64,000 nt of DNA from JAKQIM01 sp029557965 (GTDB taxonomy: Bacteria; Chloroflexota; Anaerolineae; Anaerolineales; UBA4823): contig DAOQUL010000010.1 of NCBI GenBank assembly GCA_035341015.1, positions 1 through 64,000 on the forward strand. The letters are read 5' to 3'. A program made the position numbers and the translations under genes. Below are positions 61,422 through 64,000 of this stretch, in pieces. Under the pieces are notes generated by a model. That model was not told where the DNA came from. It was given only the letters and a program-made list of their open reading frames with translations, and searched no databases. The number at the start of each line of letters is the position of its first letter. Position 1 is the stretch's first letter.

Positions 61422-64000
61422 ATGAACAATCCTCCATCTCTTTCCCCTGCTCGTATCCTGATTGTTGACGATCACCCCAATACCGCGGCCATGTTGGCAC
61501 GCGTTCTGTCTAAATTTGATGTGCCAGTTGAAGTATTAACCGCCCATAGTGGTGAGGAAGCCTTACAAATCGTTGGCGACAGCTTTATTGACATTCTGAT
61601 CACAGATTTCATGATGGCCGGCATGAACGGCCTGGAATTAATTGAAAAGCTGCGCGAAGAACGCCAGCCCACGCACACGATTCTAATTACCGCTTATGAT
61701 TCTCCCGGTCTGTCATTCACTGCAAAAAGGTTGAAAATTCAGGATTACCTTGTAAAGCCCGTGCAGCCCGACAAAATCAGGGAAATCGTTGCCAAGGTGC
61801 TCAAAGAGATCCGGCCGGCGGCTGGCACCCCTACTCTCCCCATAATTCCTCAGAAACCCTTCAAGATTTTGATTGCGGATGACTATCCGGATAATGTGCG
61901 GTTGCTGGCGACCCGTCTCAAGAATGAAGGGTACGATTTTGCAACCGCGGAAGACGGGGAACAGACCCTTGAAAAACTACGCAGCGAATTGCCTGATTTA
62001 CTCCTCCTCGATGTCAACATGCCCAAGAAGGATGGTTTTCAAGTTCTTTCGGAAATGCGAGGCGACGAGACGATCGCCCATATTCCCGTCATTGTAATTA
62101 CCGCAGCGCGTATTACTGGCAAAGATGTGCGCGAGGGATTGACACTGGGTGCAGATGATTATGTCACCAAACCTGTAGATTGGGGCGAACTTGCGGCGCG
62201 CATTCGCTCAAAGCTCAGGGTAAAACGAACCGAAGATGTTTTGCGAGAACGTAACCGCGAATTGGGCGTCTTACCCGAAATCAGTCTAAACCTGGGAGAG
62301 CGATTGGATGTCGAGGCTCTCACACACACCGTCCTCGCGCGAACCGTATCTGCACTCGATGCCGGACGCGGACATTTAGTGATCTTCCACCCAGATGGCA
62401 GTGTAACCCACCACCTCAATGAAATGTTTGATTTTTCACCATGGACATGGGAAGAATTACAAAAACAAACCCTAGCACAGGGCATCGTGCCTCAAGTATT
62501 AACATCAAAAGATGGCACGATTGTACACGACACCGAGGGGTTCGATGAATGGCTAAGAATTCCCAATGATATAAGTCGCTCAGCAATCGCAGTCCCACTG
62601 CTTGGCCGCCATACTGCACTGGGCGTGTTAACATTAACGCATGGACAACCCGGGCATTTTAATGCCGATCACTTGGTGTTGTTGCAAGCGATTGCCAGCC
62701 AGGCTGCGATGGCGATCGAAAATGCCCAGCTCTATGCCGCCGAGCGGAAACAGGTAGCCGAATTAGTTGGTCTAAGCCAACTGAACCGGGCCGTGAGCAA
62801 ATTCAGCCGTTCGGCGGAGCTTTTTGAAAAACTGCCCGAGTTAATTCGCCAGATCCTTGGGTATCAAATTGTAGCTTTATGGTTGGCACAAGGGAAAAAG
62901 CTTTCGCTATGTAGCAGTACGGGTACAAATAATATCGATTCTGCTTTGCTAGAAATTGCACCTTTGAAAGTTTTATCATCGAACCAGCCTGCCCAATTCT
63001 CTGGCCCAATCGAACAGCCCGGCAAGGCAAAAGAAATACAAACAGTTACCCATTCGGCCACAGCCGTGCCCTTATTTCTCAATGGCAACCTGGGAGGGGT
63101 AATTTCGATACACAGCCAACGTCCGAACGCATTTCAAGAAAGCGACCGTGTGCTGTTAGAAATGCTTTCTGCCCAAGTTGGTACCGTGTTAGAAAGGATA
63201 AAACTATTCGAATCGGCTGAGCAAGAACAGAAACGATTGGCGGCAGTTTTGCGAAGCGCCGCAGATGCCATTTTGGTTTTTGATCCACAATCCAGGTTGC
63301 AGTTACTAAATCCGGCCGCAGAGCGCTTATTTGCAGATGCTGAAGTAAAAATAGGCCATCCTCTTCCCCGAAAAAAGGGTTACGACCTTCTACTAGAGTT
63401 ACTGGACCGCGAGCGCACAACAGCTTCTGCTACCCAGGCTGAAATCGAATGGCCGGATGATCGAACATTTGCCACATCCATCACCCCGGTTGAAGAGGGT
63501 GGACAGGTAGCCGTACTCCACGATGTCAGCCATTTCAAAGCCTTAGATCAGCTTAAGAACGAATTTATTGCTACCGCATCCCATGATCTCAAGAACCCGA
63601 TTTTTGCCGTAATGGGGTATAGTGATTTCTTGAAACAAGTTGGGCCGCTCACCCCGGCTCAAGAAGACTTCATCGAGCGCATACAGAGATCCGCACGCCG
63701 AATGCAAGAATTGGTTGTTAATCTACTTGAAATCGCTCGAATTGAGATGGGGACAAAGCTTCAACTTGAACGTACTGATTTGGATGAGATGCTAAAAGTA
63801 ACTGCAACCGAGTTCGCGTCTCAGATCAAGGGAAAAGAACAGGTTCTGGAAACAACCTTTAGGCAGATTTCACCAGTCATCACAGTTGATCAGGCTCGCT
63901 TAAAACAGGTGGTCAGCAATTTACTTAGCAATGCCATCAAATATACGCCCAAAGGCGGCCGGATTAGCATATCATCATTTGTGAAAGAAGGCCTAGCAAT
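61422..64000 (+). CDS. Hybrid response regulator-histidine kinase REC-REC-GAF-GAF-PAS-HisKA-HATPase (truncated at window end)
   Basis: The frame runs open from ATG 61422 to the end of the window, at least 859 codons. Domains: REC1 (about 8-125, phospho-Asp62 in ITDFMMAGMNG), REC2 (about 147-265, Asp197 in LLDVNMPKKDG), GAF (about 300-440), GAF (450-595), PAS-like (608-705) and HisKA with H-box TASHDLKNPIFAVMGYS. The HATPase N-box NLLSNAIKYTPKGG is reached just before base 64000. Two tandem receivers at the N-terminus let it take phosphate from the kinase just upstream. No SD is obvious before the ATG, so coupling or weak initiation is possible. The rest lies outside the window. Confidence 0.9.
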   Translation, partial: MNNPPSLSPARILIVDDHPNTAAMLARVLSKFDVPVEVLTAHSGEEALQIVGDSFIDILITDFMMAGMNGLELIEKLREERQPTHTILITAYDSPGLSFTAKRLKIQDYLVKPVQPDKIREIVAKVLKEIRPAAGTPTLPIIPQKPFKILIADDYPDNVRLLATRLKNEGYDFATAEDGEQTLEKLRSELPDLLLLDVNMPKKDGFQVLSEMRGDETIAHIPVIVITAARITGKDVREGLTLGADDYVTKPVDWGELAARIRSKLRVKRTEDVLRERNRELGVLPEISLNLGERLDVEALTHTVLARTVSALDAGRGHLVIFHPDGSVTHHLNEMFDFSPWTWEELQKQTLAQGIVPQVLTSKDGTIVHDTEGFDEWLRIPNDISRSAIAVPLLGRHTALGVLTLTHGQPGHFNADHLVLLQAIASQAAMAIENAQLYAAERKQVAELVGLSQLNRAVSKFSRSAELFEKLPELIRQILGYQIVALWLAQGKKLSLCSSTGTNNIDSALLEIAPLKVLSSNQPAQFSGPIEQPGKAKEIQTVTHSATAVPLFLNGNLGGVISIHSQRPNAFQESDRVLLEMLSAQVGTVLERIKLFESAEQEQKRLAAVLRSAADAILVFDPQSRLQLLNPAAERLFADAEVKIGHPLPRKKGYDLLLELLDRERTTASATQAEIEWPDDRTFATSITPVEEGGQVAVLHDVSHFKALDQLKNEFIATASHDLKNPIFAVMGYSDFLKQVGPLTPAQEDFIERIQRSARRMQELVVNLLEIARIEMGTKLQLERTDLDEMLKVTATEFASQIKGKEQVLETTFRQISPVITVDQARLKQVVSNLLSNAIKYTPKGGRISISSFVKEGLA

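Overview
The window is a gene-dense bacterial chromosome segment, about 50 protein genes and two tRNAs, of moderate GC. The gene set points to the phylum Chloroflexota, probably class Anaerolineae. The hints are very long GAF-chain sensor proteins, a MacB-type export operon with a Thr/Pro-rich CARDB-like surface protein, a large GH38 mannosidase, a DUF6585-like membrane protein, a stand-alone GyrA C-terminal domain, and a mix of SD-led and apparently leaderless genes. The assignment rests on recognition of gene content, not on a computed phylogeny.

Layout. 1-3.9 kb: a haem-copper-oxidase-like 12-TM protein (possibly cut by the window edge), a translationally coupled formylglycine-enzyme-fold lipoprotein, a haem O synthase-like prenyltransferase and a small membrane protein. 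3.9-7.1 kb: tRNA-Leu, PRPP synthetase and a radical-SAM DNA-repair-type protein. 7.1-13.4 kb: a minus-strand run with a Glu/Leu/Val dehydrogenase-CBS fusion, an unrecognised 421-aa protein, PanB, GlmS and a ferredoxin. 13.5-22.1 kb: DinB, a stand-alone GyrA-type beta-pinwheel, a four-gene MacB-like ABC operon, and a deacetylase with an unknown partner. 22.3-28.5 kb: an acetyltransferase-like protein, an HD-GYP multi-sensor and NAD(P)HX repair. 28.5-39.7 kb: housekeeping genes (YtxG/YtxH-like pair, LigA, an alpha-oxoamine synthase, RlmI, RNase PH, Hpt, AlaX) and a GH38 mannosidase.

39.8-48.4 kb is the accessory-looking block. It holds a PEP-synthase/rifampin-phosphotransferase-like enzyme split into two genes in reversed order, an unknown 419-aa protein, a microbial poly(ADP-ribose) glycohydrolase, an AhpD-like protein, a DUF5680-like protein, a methyltransferase-like gene with an apparent +1 frameshift, and a three-part PRTase-like / winged-helix / tyrosine-phosphatase-like protein whose phosphatase P-loop has lost its catalytic Cys. 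Tight ATGA overlaps tie several of these together. This is the best candidate for an undescribed system. It ends at a possible 42-aa remnant and tRNA-Asp.

48.7-64 kb: a membrane protein, a large lipoprotein, a secreted three-repeat protein, then a signalling district: a five-GAF PP2C phosphatase with a STAS antagonist, a GT2, a tyrosine recombinase, a GAF histidine kinase and a double-REC hybrid kinase running off the end.

Regulatory layer. Several promoters can be read directly. Good -35/-10 pairs precede both tRNAs and some genes. TGn-extended -10 elements recur. Two genes (ligA and the radical-SAM gene) have a -10 so close to the start codon that their mRNAs should be leaderless.
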